DNA of 64,000 nt from Bacteroidota bacterium (GTDB lineage: Bacteria > Bacteroidota > Bacteroidia > AKYH767-A > 2013-40CM-41-45), in assembly GCA_016711505.1 (NCBI GenBank), contig JADJSV010000001.1:620001-684000 (forward strand), read 5' to 3'. Positions 27,214 through 36,943 of the stretch are shown one piece after another; within the stretch, counting starts at the first letter, position 1; each line of letters opens with the position of its first letter. The notes beneath the pieces are model-generated. The model saw only the letters and a program-made list of their open reading frames with translations, searched no databases and had not been told where the DNA came from. A program made the position numbers and the translations under genes.

Positions 27214-27774
27214 CTATTTCCTGCAATAGATCTCCGATTCATTAACAGGATATTTTTTATTCAGGTCAACATCGTTTTTACTTTTTCTTCCCCAGGAAAA
27301 CACTTTTTCAAAAATGGGAAGCATTTTACTGTTTTCAATCTTACTAAGAAAATAGATCTCATGTTCCTTTTCCTTTATTCCCATTTCGTAAAGAATTTCA
27401 TCGTGTTCTGTTATACCAATTTCATGAAAATAATGCATCATACGAAAATACTCGCAGACATTTCCACTCTCAAGACTTCCGGCAAAATAAAAAGGCATGA
27501 ACCAACCGATCACATAACAACTTCCTGAAATGACTTTACCAATAATGTGAAACTTGAATTCATTGAAACGGGAAACAGGAATATCATACTTCTGCATGAT
27601 CAGCAGAACTTCCTTTCTGTGATTCCATTCATCAATTTCAATTTGACGAATGGCTTTTTTCTGTTCCGGATCCTTAACTGAACCGGCGTGACCTTGATAT
27701 GCAAATGCTGCTGCTTTCTCTGCCGAATAAGCTTGTTGTAACAGTTTTCGTAAAGCTTTATGTTCTATCTGCAC
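27214..27774 (-). CDS. Coq7-like ferritin-fold diiron protein
   Basis: 186 residues with the full four-helix diiron ligand pattern: Glu19, ExxH at 49-52 (DEWNHR), Glu102 and ExxH at 135-138 (KEKEHE). A hydrophobic stretch near 80-100 (VISGSCYVIGWFMPFYFAGS) could bind the membrane, as in demethoxyubiquinone hydroxylase (Coq7). Bacteroidota normally use menaquinone, and no quinone genes are adjacent, so a true ubiquinone role is doubtful. It more likely hydroxylates or oxidises another membrane-associated substrate. Confidence 0.8.
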   Translation of the reverse strand: MQIEHKALRKLLQQAYSAEKAAAFAYQGHAGSVKDPEQKKAIRQIEIDEWNHRKEVLLIMQKYDIPVSRFNEFKFHIIGKVISGSCYVIGWFMPFYFAGSLESGNVCEYFRMMHYFHEIGITEHDEILYEMGIKEKEHEIYFLSKIENSKMLPIFEKVFSWGRKSKNDVDLNKKYPVNESEIYCRK

Positions 27775-27851
27775 AAATTCTTTTTCTGGAAAAATCTGAA
27801 TAAAATCACTACCAATTAGTCAACCTCAAAACCTGAAACTTAAACGGTAAG

Positions 27852-28604
27852 TTAAACCTCAAACTTCGCCATCACCACATTCTCTTTCATCAACTTCACC
27901 AAAGCCCCATCCTTCAAAATCGGAATCACCTGCGTTTGATTTGGTGTCAGACAGTACTTAATATCCTTTTTCAGATTCAGTCTTGCCAGACGCTCTTTAT
28001 GTGAAGCATGAGCAAGAAACTTTATCGGATCCTGTTCGGCTTGCTGATAGAGGAATTTCAAAGCCAGACAAGCATCGCCTAATTTGAATTCATCACTTAG
28101 TTGTGTGAGGAGTTCTGTTGCTGCTCCTGCGAAAAGTGCATCTTCCAGATTGAATTTATTTTTCCAGCCGGAACAAAGCAATAGAATATTTTTCTTTTCA
28201 CTTACAAGCCATTCACAAAGTGCATTGATGTTGAGGAATGATCCGACAACAACTTTATGCGCATTCTTTGCTGCTTCAATTGCTTGAGTTCCGTTTGTTG
28301 TAGTGATGACGATAGTTTTACCTTTCACGTCATCGCCCATATAACTGTATGGAGAATTTCCAAAGTCAAAACCTTCGACAGGAATTGCATCCCGTTCTGC
28401 TCCTACCAGATAACCTTTTGCTTTCCACTGGCGAGCTTCATCGACCGTTGCAACAGGAATCATTTTTTCAACTCCAAATTCAAAGGCAGTACAAATTGCT
28501 GATGTAGCCCGGAATATATCTATGATCACTACAATACTATCAGGAGTTTCATACACCGGATAGAGATGCGGAGAAAAGCAAGCGTCAATTGATAACTTCG
28601 TCAT
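27852..28604 (-). CDS. comB: 2-phosphosulfolactate phosphatase-like protein (ComB family)
   Basis: 250 residues with the family blocks VVIIDIFRATSAICTAFEFG, LVGAERDAIPVEGFDFGNSP, TIVITTTNGTQAIEAA and DALFAGAATELL. ComB removes phosphate from 2-phosphosulfolactate to give sulfolactate, known from coenzyme M synthesis in methanogens. Bacteroidota do not make coenzyme M, so a role in sulfonate or sulfonolipid metabolism, or a different phosphatase role, is inferred. No comA or comC is adjacent. Confidence 0.88.
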   Translation of the reverse strand: MTKLSIDACFSPHLYPVYETPDSIVVIIDIFRATSAICTAFEFGVEKMIPVATVDEARQWKAKGYLVGAERDAIPVEGFDFGNSPYSYMGDDVKGKTIVITTTNGTQAIEAAKNAHKVVVGSFLNINALCEWLVSEKKNILLLCSGWKNKFNLEDALFAGAATELLTQLSDEFKLGDACLALKFLYQQAEQDPIKFLAHASHKERLARLNLKKDIKYCLTPNQTQVIPILKDGALVKLMKENVVMAKFEV

Positions 28605-28632
28605 TGTAATAATTCAAGAGTGAAAATAAAAA

Positions 28633-29736
28633 TTATTTCTTATAAAAAGGCGCTTTCACCACTTTTGCCTTTATTGCCTTATCACGGATATTGATAAAGA
28701 TCTCACTACCCTCTTTTGAAAATTCAGGTTTTACATAAGCCATTCCAATTGCTTTTTGTAATGAAGGAGATTGCGTTCCGCTGGTAACCTTTCCTATTGT
28801 ATTTCCTGTTGCATCCTGTACAACATAGTCATGACGAGGAATTCCACGATCGATCATTTCGAATCCAACAAGTTTTCGGGTTACTCCTTGCTCCTTCTGT
28901 TGTTTTAACAAGTTGCTATCCGTAAATTCCTTTGTGAACTTTGTGATCCATCCTAAGCCGGCTTCTATCGGAGATGTTGTATCATCGATATCGTTTCCAT
29001 AAAGACAGAAACCCATTTCAAGACGTAAAGTATCACGTGCCCCTAAACCAATTGGTTGTATATTGAATTCTTTACCTGCTTTAAAAATTGCATTCCAGAT
29101 CTTTTCAGCCTGATCATTTTCACAATAAATTTCAAATCCACCTGCGCCTGTATAACCTGTTGCTGATACAAGAACATTTTTTTCACCTGCAAATACACCT
29201 TTACTGAATGTATAATACTCCATCCCTGCAAGATCCATATCCGTAAGTGATTGCAAAGCTTTCACCGCTAAGGGACCCTGAACAGCAAACAAGGATGTCT
29301 TGTCTGAAATATTATGCATCTCAACATCCTTTGTATTATTTTTCTGAAGCCAGTTCCAGTCTTTATCGATGTTAGAAGCGTTGACGACAAGCATGTAGGT
29401 TTTTTCATCAATACGATAAACCAAAAGATCATCTACGATTCCGCCTTTTCCATTTGGAAAACAACTGTATTGAACTTTTCCATCAACAAGTTTCGATGCA
29501 TCGTTACTGGTTACACGCTGGATCAGATCAAGCGCATTTTCACCTTTCAAAATGAATTCACCCATGTGAGAAACATCAAAAACACCAACTCCGGTACGTA
29601 CAGTTTCGTGTTCAACATTGATCCCTGCATAAGAAACCGGCATTAAATAGCCTGCAAATGGGACCATTTTAGCACCCAAACCCACATGAATATCGGTTAA
29701 TGCAATGTTTTTTACTTGATTTTCAGTCATTTCCAT
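28633..29736 (-). CDS. gcvT: Aminomethyltransferase (glycine cleavage system T protein)
   Basis: 367 residues, usual length. It passes the methylene group from the H-protein lipoyl arm to tetrahydrofolate. Seen: HVGLGAKMVPFAGYLMPVSY at the start, GVFDVSHMGEF, the folate-site region ATGYTGAGGFEIYCE, GLGARDTLRLEMGF, and a C-terminal barrel. ATG 29736 and the ATG two codons later are both possible starts. gcvH and gcvP are not in the window. Confidence 0.95.
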   Translation of the reverse strand: MEMTENQVKNIALTDIHVGLGAKMVPFAGYLMPVSYAGINVEHETVRTGVGVFDVSHMGEFILKGENALDLIQRVTSNDASKLVDGKVQYSCFPNGKGGIVDDLLVYRIDEKTYMLVVNASNIDKDWNWLQKNNTKDVEMHNISDKTSLFAVQGPLAVKALQSLTDMDLAGMEYYTFSKGVFAGEKNVLVSATGYTGAGGFEIYCENDQAEKIWNAIFKAGKEFNIQPIGLGARDTLRLEMGFCLYGNDIDDTTSPIEAGLGWITKFTKEFTDSNLLKQQKEQGVTRKLVGFEMIDRGIPRHDYVVQDATGNTIGKVTSGTQSPSLQKAIGMAYVKPEFSKEGSEIFINIRDKAIKAKVVKAPFYKK

Positions 29737-29815
29737 AATATAGCTTTCTTGAGGTCAAGGTAATAAAAGTTCTTTTGATGGCGATAGAAATATCCACAAT
29801 TTAGCAATCATGAAT

Positions 29816-30916
29816 TTATGATTTTCGACTCTTTCCATTTTCAATAATTTCATTGAAATATTTCAAATAATTTTTTTCCTGAGAAGTCACAGAATAATTT
29901 TCTTCAACCGTTTTCCTTCCGGATTTTCCAATTTGTTTGCGCAATTCTTCAGATTCAATAAGCGACGATAATTTGTTTATCCAGTCTTCAGTAGTTTCCG
30001 CAAGAAATCCATTCGTTCCATCTTTTATAATCTCAACATTGACACCAACCGGTGACATGATAGTTGGAATTTCCAGCGCCATATACTGCAGACCTTTCAG
30101 TCCACATTTCCCTTTCGCCCATTCATCATGAGGCAAAGGCATGATGCCGATATCAAAAGTAGAAAGTTCTCTTATCTCCTCTTCTTTTTTCCAGCCAATG
30201 CCTTTGATACCAAGCTCTTCATTTTTATAACCGGAATCACCGATCACTTTAAAATAAACTCTGTTACCATATTTTCTTTTTATCTCAATCAAAAAAGGTA
30301 TAGCATATTCAAAATGCTTGATGGTAGTCATACTTCCACTCCATCCGATACATACTGCCTGATGATTGTTCAGGTTTAAATTTTTATATTCATTTGTATC
30401 TATAGTAGTCGGTATGATAACTACTGCCGAATTAAATTTCTTTGCATAATCAGCGAGGTATTGATTTCCAGCAAAGATCAGATCAGCCATTTCAATGATC
30501 TTTCCTGTTTTCTCGGGCGACTTTAACCAGCTTAATTTTTTATTCGCATCGGATACATTATGGATCCAGATTGAATCATCAAAATCAAAAATTAATTTAG
30601 CTTTTGTTCTTTTATATAATCGTTCGAATATGGTCGTTCCTGTCATGAACGCTTCCCTGTGAACAAAAATTATATCGTAGTTATAATACCTTATAAATTC
30701 GAAGAGTCGCTTTGCAAAACTTCTGAGAAATATATAGGCTTTAAACGGAAAGCTTCCAGGATTATAAAAATGCTTTTCGTCTCTTTCGTTAATTATACAT
30801 GACTCCTTACAGTGATATCCGTTTTTTTCTAAAAACTCAATGTATTGCTCAAAGCGAAAGCGTTGACTTGGCGATCGATCCGGGCGATGTGCGGCAATAA
30901 ACAATATTCGTTTCAT
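29816..30916 (-). CDS. Group 1 (GT4-like) glycosyltransferase
   Basis: 366 residues of the GT-B fold. The N-terminus FIAAHRPDRSPSQRFRFEQY and DIIFVHREAFMTG form the acceptor half. The donor half has IGWSGSMTTIKHFEYA, IGIMPLPHDEWAKGKCGLKG and QYMALEIPTIMSPVGVN, with the usual E/K-rich nucleotide-sugar site. It probably adds a sugar to a polysaccharide or lipid carrier at the cytoplasmic membrane. The gene lies 2 nt after the epimerase, so they form an operon. Confidence 0.88.
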   Translation of the reverse strand: MKRILFIAAHRPDRSPSQRFRFEQYIEFLEKNGYHCKESCIINERDEKHFYNPGSFPFKAYIFLRSFAKRLFEFIRYYNYDIIFVHREAFMTGTTIFERLYKRTKAKLIFDFDDSIWIHNVSDANKKLSWLKSPEKTGKIIEMADLIFAGNQYLADYAKKFNSAVVIIPTTIDTNEYKNLNLNNHQAVCIGWSGSMTTIKHFEYAIPFLIEIKRKYGNRVYFKVIGDSGYKNEELGIKGIGWKKEEEIRELSTFDIGIMPLPHDEWAKGKCGLKGLQYMALEIPTIMSPVGVNVEIIKDGTNGFLAETTEDWINKLSSLIESEELRKQIGKSGRKTVEENYSVTSQEKNYLKYFNEIIENGKSRKS

Positions 30917-30918
30917 CG

Positions 30919-31917
30919 TTAATCTTCAAGCCAGACAGAAGGAAGGTTCTTTACTATTTCAATGTTCTCAAATTTTTTGCTTTTTCTACTACCGGCATTC
31001 TTCGCCCAGTCAGCCATTTTAAATAAGCCATCTCTTAAAGAAACTGTAGAATCAATTTTAAAAATCTCTTTCGCTTTATCATGATTAGCATATGCATGAA
31101 CAACTTCATTTCTTGGTGGCAGATGATTCAACTTACTTCGCAATCCCATTGCTTCCATAACTGTTTCAGCAAGTTCACGAACTGTAAATTCTGTATCAGC
31201 ACCTATATTGAAAGTCTGATTGATCGCTTGAGGTATATGTACAGATTTCGCAATATGCGGAGCCACATCACCAACATATGAAAACGCTCTGGTCTGCTCT
31301 CCATCGCCAAAAACAGTCAATGGCTTTTCCTGAAGTAACTGATTCATAAAAATCCCCACAACGTTTCTATACTTGTCGCCCATGTTCTGATATTCTCCAT
31401 AAACATTATGTGGACGGAAAATAATATAATCAAGCCCAAACATTTCATGTGTTGCTTTCAGATCCTGCTCTACAGCCAGTTTAGCAATACCATATGGATC
31501 TTCAGGTAATGGAATGGTTGTTTCTTTCATCGGTGGTAATGCAGCACCATAAACTGCAATTGAAGAAGTAAAAACAAAACACTTTACTTCATTTTTTACC
31601 GATTCATTTATTAAATTTATACTTCCAATGAGATTATTCTCATAGTTGAATCGCTTTATGAAATGACTTAAACCTTCTGCAGCATACGCAGCCAGATGAT
31701 AAACATAATCAAACTTGTTATCGGAAAATAACTTTTCAACCAGTTTTGAATCTGTAATACTACCCTTTACAAACTTTGCTTTGGGGTTAATATTTTCAAT
31801 AAAACCGCCACTTAAATCATCCAGAACCCATACTTCGTGCCCAAGAGCAACTAATTCATTTACAACATGCGCACCAATAAAACCGGCCCCACCGGTCACC
31901 AAAGATTTAGGATTCAT
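30919..31917 (-). CDS. NAD-dependent sugar epimerase/dehydratase
   Basis: 332 residues of the extended SDR type. GGAGFIGAHV is the NAD-binding motif, then DDLSGG, the AAYAAEG region, the catalytic Ser-Ser in FTSSIAVYG, and Tyr and Lys in DPYGIAKLAVEQD. It resembles UDP-glucose 4-epimerase and CDP/UDP-sugar epimerases; the precise sugar is unclear. It is divergent from the broken 4,6-dehydratase gene at 32022, and both point to cell-surface polysaccharide synthesis. Confidence 0.9.
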   Translation of the reverse strand: MNPKSLVTGGAGFIGAHVVNELVALGHEVWVLDDLSGGFIENINPKAKFVKGSITDSKLVEKLFSDNKFDYVYHLAAYAAEGLSHFIKRFNYENNLIGSINLINESVKNEVKCFVFTSSIAVYGAALPPMKETTIPLPEDPYGIAKLAVEQDLKATHEMFGLDYIIFRPHNVYGEYQNMGDKYRNVVGIFMNQLLQEKPLTVFGDGEQTRAFSYVGDVAPHIAKSVHIPQAINQTFNIGADTEFTVRELAETVMEAMGLRSKLNHLPPRNEVVHAYANHDKAKEIFKIDSTVSLRDGLFKMADWAKNAGSRKSKKFENIEIVKNLPSVWLED

Positions 31918-32021
31918 TTTTTGTGTTTATGAGTGCAAAATAGGAAAAAGTTTGAGTACTAAATACTATATGTTTTGTAATGTTATTAAACATATATTTG
32001 AATGCTAGGAAACTAAACAGG

Positions 32022-33777
32022 ATGGCTTTTCAATTCTCAGACAGAAATACACCAAGGTGGATCATTTTCGCAATTGATCTTTGTATATGTTTGGGTTCGT
32101 TAATGTTAGCTTACCAGCTTCGCTTTAATTTCCGGGTTCCGGAAACGGAGATCTCGCTTTGGAAGTATGCATTTACTACTGTTATTGTTACCAGGATAAT
32201 CAGTTTTCTCATATCGAGAATTTATCAGGGAATCATTCGCTATACAAGTACCAGGGATGCATTGCGGGTCTTTTACACGATTACGATTGGAAGTATTTCA
32301 ATGGGTTTGATGAATGTCATTTCATTCTATGCTATTGGAATTTATCTCGTACCATTTTCAGTTTTAATAATCGATTACTTTGCTTCTGTATTCTCAATTA
32401 CGGCTTTCAGAATTTTGGTAAAAACAATTTATCAGGAACTGAAAAATCCGACACGTGATAAACAACTCGTCATTATATATGGTGCCGGTGAATCTGGATT
32501 GATCACAAAGCGCGCTATTGACAGAGATGCAAACACACGATTTAAAGTTACTGCTTTCATTGACGATGATGAGGCCAAAGAAGGTAAAACCGTTGAAGGG
32601 ATAAGGATTTTTCATACTTCAGAACTCGATCAGCTACTGATGGCAAATAATATCGCTCATCTCATCATCAGTATTCAGAATGTTGCTGCTGAAAAAAAAC
32701 AGATCATAATTGAAAAATGTCTGGCACATGATGTTCATATTTTAAATGTTCCACCTGTTACTTCCTGGATCAATGGTGAATTGAGTTTTAAACAGATAAA
32801 GAAAGTAAAAATTGAAGACCTTCTCGAAAGGGATCCTATTCGTCTTGACCTGGATATTCCAGGCTGAATCCCCTCTATACGACCTGGAATTAGAGTTGAA
32901 TGAAAGTTATCACTGGAAAAATTTTGAAACTGTAATTGCAGATATTCGTCAATACGACCGGATGGAACGAGTATTCAATTTCTTCAGGCCGGATGTAGTA
33001 TTTCATGCTGCAGCATACAAACATGTTCCGGTCATGGAATCAAATCCTTCGGAAGCAATTCTTACAAATGTTCAGGGAACAAAAATTCTTGCCGATCTTT
33101 CAGGGAAATATAATGTAGAAAAATTTGTAATGGTCAGTACCGACAAGGCTGTCAACCCCACTTCTATTATGGGAGCAACCAAGCGGATTGCCGAGATCTA
33201 TTGTCAGTCGCTGAATAAAGTCGGACAAACCAAATTCATTACAACCAGGTTCGGAAATGTACTGGACTCGAATGGTTCTGTTATTCCCCGCTTCAAACGG
33301 CAGGTCGATGAAGGTGGACCAATTACAGTTACTCATCCTGACATTGAACGGTTCTTCATGACAATACCTGAAGCTTGTCAGCTGGTTCTTGAGGCAGGTG
33401 CAATGGGAAATGGTGGAGAGATCTTTATATTTGATATGGGTAAGAGTATCCGTATCGTTGATCTGGCAAAAAAGATGATTAAACTTTCAGGACTTACTTT
33501 AGGTAAAGACATACAAATTATTTATACAGGACTTCGTCCGGGTGAAAAGATCTTCGAAGAACTTTTAGCAAATAAAGAAACTACACTTCCAACACATCAC
33601 TCGAAAATCATGATCGCAAAAGTGCGAGAGTATGATTTCCCGACTATAGAAAAAGAAATTTCTGATCTGATCGATCTGTTCAAATTACAAAACAATGAGG
33701 TCATCGTAAGGAAAATGAAAGATATTGTTCCGGAATATATTTCCGCGAATTCACAATTTGAAAAACTCGACAGCTGA
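32022..33777 (+). pseudogene. Polysaccharide-type nucleotide-sugar 4,6-dehydratase (WbpM/CapD-like) with internal deletion
   Basis: Normally a membrane-anchored UDP-GlcNAc 4,6-dehydratase: four N-terminal helices, a CoA-binding-like Rossmann domain (VIIYGAGESGLITKRA) and a catalytic SDR domain. Here the first part runs to ERDPIRLDLDI near 32855, and the next family-like residues are QAESPLYDLELELNE in another frame. About 36-40 residues are missing between them, exactly the GxxGxxG NAD(P) motif of the catalytic domain. The rest is intact (VSTDKAVNPTSIMGATKR, TRFGNVLDSNGSV, GLRPGEKIFEELL). As written it cannot be active. An assembly gap is possible. Confidence 0.85.
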
Positions 33778-33778
33778 T

Positions 33779-34195
33779 ATGTTAAACTCAAAAGAAAAAA
33801 CTTCAAAGGTAAATATCCGTTTTTCAGATCTGGATCTGTTCGGACATGTGAACAACGCTGTGTACTTAACTTATTACGAAGAAGCGCGTGTTGCCTATTT
33901 CAACGAAGTGGTAGGTTATGATTATGACTGGTCAACTGAGGGAGTAATCCTTGCCCGGGTTGAAATTGACTTTGTGATTCCTGTTCACTTCAAAGACGAA
34001 GTTTTCATCCGTACAAAATGTTGTCGCATGGGAAGTAAAAGTTTTGATCTTGCCTATGAAATGTTCATTGTCAAAGAAGAAAAGGAAATTATGCTTTCAT
34101 CTGCTACCAGCGTAATGGTAATGTACAATTATAAAGAGAAGAAATCGATTTTGGTTTCGGAGGAATGGAAAGTGAAATTGGTAAGTAGTAAGTAG
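33779..34195 (+). CDS. Hotdog-fold acyl-CoA thioesterase (4HBT family)
   Basis: 138 residues from ATG 33779, one base after the previous stop. The signature FSDLDLFGHVNNAVYLTYYE carries the catalytic Asp and HVNN motif of 4-hydroxybenzoyl-CoA-thioesterase-like enzymes. It cleaves acyl-CoA thioesters in the cytosol; chain length is unknown. Its stop codon lies inside the left arm of a heptamer hairpin, so the C-terminal residues VSSK come from repeat sequence. Confidence 0.9.
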   Translation: MLNSKEKTSKVNIRFSDLDLFGHVNNAVYLTYYEEARVAYFNEVVGYDYDWSTEGVILARVEIDFVIPVHFKDEVFIRTKCCRMGSKSFDLAYEMFIVKEEKEIMLSSATSVMVMYNYKEKKSILVSEEWKVKLVSSK

Positions 34196-34381
34196 CACTA
34201 CTTACTTGTAACAAGTGCAATATTTCAATGTAATTCGATTATTAGTAACTGGTGAATACCATTACTCTATATAGCAATAGCAACAATTCAACTAAAGCAT
34301 TGTAATGTTCATTTAGAATAAAAGTAAGCACTTTCAAGTTAGAAAATAGTGCTACTCACTACTTACCACTTACCACTTACC
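34180..34381. repeat. Heptamer-armed hairpin (GTAAGTA type) overlapping a stop codon
   Basis: The left arm GGTAAGTAGTAAGTAGCAC (34180-34198) pairs with GTGCTACTCACTACTTACC (34350-34368), with more CACTTACC units to 34381. Next to the left arm is the core GCACTACTTACTTGTAACAA (from 34195). ACTTACTTGTAA in it recurs exactly in the 63021 hairpin. About 150 bp of AT-rich sequence fills the loop. The left arm supplies the end of the thioesterase gene. Confidence 0.85.
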
Positions 34382-34389
34382 ATTTACCA

Positions 34390-34971
34390 TCATCCGTGAA
34401 TCGTTTCCCGCTGCCCATACTTTTTAATGATCTCCGCTTCGAACAGAAGAAATTCCTGCCACCTTGCTTCAACATCAATTCCGTTTGCATATTGTCTGGC
34501 GAACTTTAAGAAAGTTGTATAATGTCCGGCTTCGCTGACCATTAATCGGTGATAAAATTCTCTCAGATCTGCATCATTTATATTTTCTGAAAGAACTTTA
34601 AAACGTTCGCAACTCCTCGCTTCTACCAATGCTGAAAAAAGTAATTTGTCGACGAGCACATAATTTTTTGTATAACCTTTTCTTATAAAAGAATTCAGTT
34701 CAAATACATATTCATCACGCCGCTCACGACCTAGTTCATAACCACGGGCCTTGATCTTTTCGTGAACTTCCTGAAAATGCTCCAACTCTTCCTTAGCCAG
34801 GTCCAGCATTGCATCAACAAGTTCAGTACATTCCGGAAAGTGAACAATCAGATTGATTGCATTGGTGCATGCCTTTTGCTCACAATATGCATGATCAGTG
34901 AGGATCTCTGCAATATTTTTCTCAACTATATTGACCCACCTTGGATCAGTGGGTAATTTTAATCCTAGCAT
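34390..34971 (-). CDS. miaE: tRNA-(ms2io6A) hydroxylase (MiaE family)
   Basis: 193 residues of the ferritin-like diiron type. Ligand motifs are Glu31 (CEQKAC), ExxH at 62-65 (ELEHF), Glu in ALVEARSCERF, and ExxH in VSEAGHYTTF. It hydroxylates the ms2i6A37 modification in the tRNA anticodon loop. Start at 34971 as ATG; a TATCTTTG-like element on the minus strand at 34997-35004 may be its -7 box. The match to the family along its length is good. Confidence 0.93.
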   Translation of the reverse strand: MLGLKLPTDPRWVNIVEKNIAEILTDHAYCEQKACTNAINLIVHFPECTELVDAMLDLAKEELEHFQEVHEKIKARGYELGRERRDEYVFELNSFIRKGYTKNYVLVDKLLFSALVEARSCERFKVLSENINDADLREFYHRLMVSEAGHYTTFLKFARQYANGIDVEARWQEFLLFEAEIIKKYGQRETIHG

Positions 34972-35110
34972 ATCTGGTGTGTTCTAAAAACGCTCACAAA
35001 GATAGAAAGAAATCAAGATTTGTTAACGTCGTTCACCCCGTAAAAAGTGAATTTTATCATTAAATGCAAGGATTTTAGCAGCATTGTTATGCTTTAAAGA
35101 ATTACAATCG

Positions 35111-35118
35111 TACATTTG
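35111..35118 (+). promoter_or_regulatory. Probable -7 promoter element (TACATTTG)
   Basis: Matches TAnnTTTG and lies 11 nt before the ATG of the 35130 gene. The -33 candidate (TTG at 35085) is a little too far. Confidence 0.45.
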
Positions 35119-35129
35119 TATATATCAAA

Positions 35130-35606
35130 ATGTCAGCATTAGTAGTATACGGAAACAGACTTAGTATTCAAGTTACTAAGGAATTCAAGCAATTGGTCAA
35201 CATATCGATTGCTGCAGGTAAGTTTATATTGATCCATCCTCATTATGAACTCATCCGTGAAGCTATGCGTTTGGATATGCTCGAAGATGGTTTTCTTGAA
35301 GATTTCGAAGTACACAACTGGCAATATGAAGTCGGCGAAATGATCACTTTCGAATTTGAAGAAGTTTTATTTTTCTATGCACTACTGGATGTCAGCTGTC
35401 GCATTTTCCTTTGCGAGATCGGAGACGATCTGAAAAGTATGGCTATCGAAAGTGGCGAAACAAACGATGAAGAATTTGTTCGTGTAAGAAGTTTTTACTT
35501 AGTTCAAGCTGAAGAATTCATTCAGAAGATCAGAGATGCTTTTAAAAATAATCCTGATTTTAAGGAGTTGCAGGGGAAAGTTGAGCAGTTGAATAGCTTG
35601 GCTTAA
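35130..35606 (+). CDS. Unknown 158-residue cytosolic protein
   Basis: No family recognised. It is acidic, with no signal peptide or membrane helix. The start carries the phrase SALVVYGNRLSIQVTKEFKQ, the middle EMITFEFEEVLFFYALLDVS, and the end is helical (ESGETNDEEFVRVRSFYLVQ, AEEFIQKIRDAFK). It has its own promoter element. It runs towards the desaturase gene, whose stop is only 7 nt away on the other strand, so no terminator space is left. Codon use looks like that of its neighbours. Confidence 0.75.
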   Translation: MSALVVYGNRLSIQVTKEFKQLVNISIAAGKFILIHPHYELIREAMRLDMLEDGFLEDFEVHNWQYEVGEMITFEFEEVLFFYALLDVSCRIFLCEIGDDLKSMAIESGETNDEEFVRVRSFYLVQAEEFIQKIRDAFKNNPDFKELQGKVEQLNSLA

Positions 35607-35613
35607 TTATTCA

Positions 35614-36726
35614 TTATACAATCACCTCACTCGGATGCGGCATCGTTCCAAATTTTTTCAGTGCTGAAAGATGCGATTTCATTGCTTTGAAAAACGTTTC
35701 ATTGACCATGTATGGTACGCCATATTCTTTAGCTGTTTGTTCGACAATCTTAGCAATTTGCGGATAATGCACATGGCAGATTCGTGGGAACAAATGATGT
35801 TCGATCTGGAAATTCAGACCACCCACATACCATGAAATAATTTTACTTTTTGGCGAGAAATCTACAGTCGTATTCATCTGATGTACTGCCCAGTCATTTT
35901 CGATTGTATTCTCGTTATTAGGCATTGGATGTGTTGTGCCTTCAACTGTATGAGCCATCTGAAATACAAAACTCAGAATAACTCCTTCAAGGAAATGCAT
36001 CAGGAAAAATCCGATCAACACCTGGTACAGTGGAATACTAAAAAACAGTGAGGGTACTACAAGAAGGGTAAAAATATATGCAATCTTAAAAAGACTGATC
36101 TTCAAAACTGCAAGTATTGTTTCACTTTTGGTTAACGGACTTACACCATTTTTTGAAAACTGGAAAATCTGGATCAGGTCTTTCAGAAATACCCAATAGG
36201 CAGTCAACAATCCGTAGAAAAAGAAAACATAAAATGGTTGAAATTTGTGATACCATTTCACTTTTGAATGTGGTGAGAATTTCAATACAAGACGATCTGC
36301 AATGTCTTCGTCCATACCGGATATATTGGTATAGGTATGATGTAAAATATTGTGCTGAAGTTTCCAGTTATGCACTGAACCACCTGCAAGATTCAACGTA
36401 TGTCCGACAAGATAATTTACGGTATCATTCGATGAATATGCGCCATGATTTGCATCATGCATGACACTCATGCCAATTCCTGCAACAGAAATTCCCATGA
36501 TCGTCCATAAGATCAGACTTGCCGGAAAAGAGAAATGAAAAACCAATAGAGCAATGAATGGTAAAATGTATCCTGCAAGCAGAATGAAAGTTTTTATTAC
36601 CATCGATGCATTGGCATGCTTCGATAAATTATTCTGTTCAAAATATTCGTCTACTCTTTGTTTTAAGGTAGGAAAGAATTTTGTTTTGTCCTGACTTATA
36701 AATTTTACTTTTCCTTTGATTTTCAT
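35614..36726 (-). CDS. Membrane fatty acid desaturase (acyl-lipid, front-end type)
   Basis: 370 residues with about four membrane helices and three His boxes: H90-DANH94, HNILHH (125-130) and QIEHHLFPR near 306. The third box begins with Gln, as in delta-5/delta-6 front-end desaturases and related acyl-CoA or lipid desaturases. It introduces a double bond using iron and electrons from ferredoxin or cytochrome b5-like carriers; no fused cytochrome domain is present. It adjusts membrane fluidity. Regiospecificity unknown. Confidence 0.9.
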   Translation of the reverse strand: MKIKGKVKFISQDKTKFFPTLKQRVDEYFEQNNLSKHANASMVIKTFILLAGYILPFIALLVFHFSFPASLILWTIMGISVAGIGMSVMHDANHGAYSSNDTVNYLVGHTLNLAGGSVHNWKLQHNILHHTYTNISGMDEDIADRLVLKFSPHSKVKWYHKFQPFYVFFFYGLLTAYWVFLKDLIQIFQFSKNGVSPLTKSETILAVLKISLFKIAYIFTLLVVPSLFFSIPLYQVLIGFFLMHFLEGVILSFVFQMAHTVEGTTHPMPNNENTIENDWAVHQMNTTVDFSPKSKIISWYVGGLNFQIEHHLFPRICHVHYPQIAKIVEQTAKEYGVPYMVNETFFKAMKSHLSALKKFGTMPHPSEVIV

Positions 36727-36943
36727 TCAGAAATTTTAATGGTGCCGGAATGAGTGACGCAACACTAATTCAGAAACAACCTGTATAGTAAATTAACCGG
36801 TTAAAGTTAATCAAATAAGATGGAGCAACTTTCGAGCCGCAATTTAATTATTAACTTTATTGATTAAGTGCAATATTTACTTTGTATCGATCATTTCCAT
36901 CCATTAAGTAAGACAATTGCCATACAATAAAGTTTTAACACTG

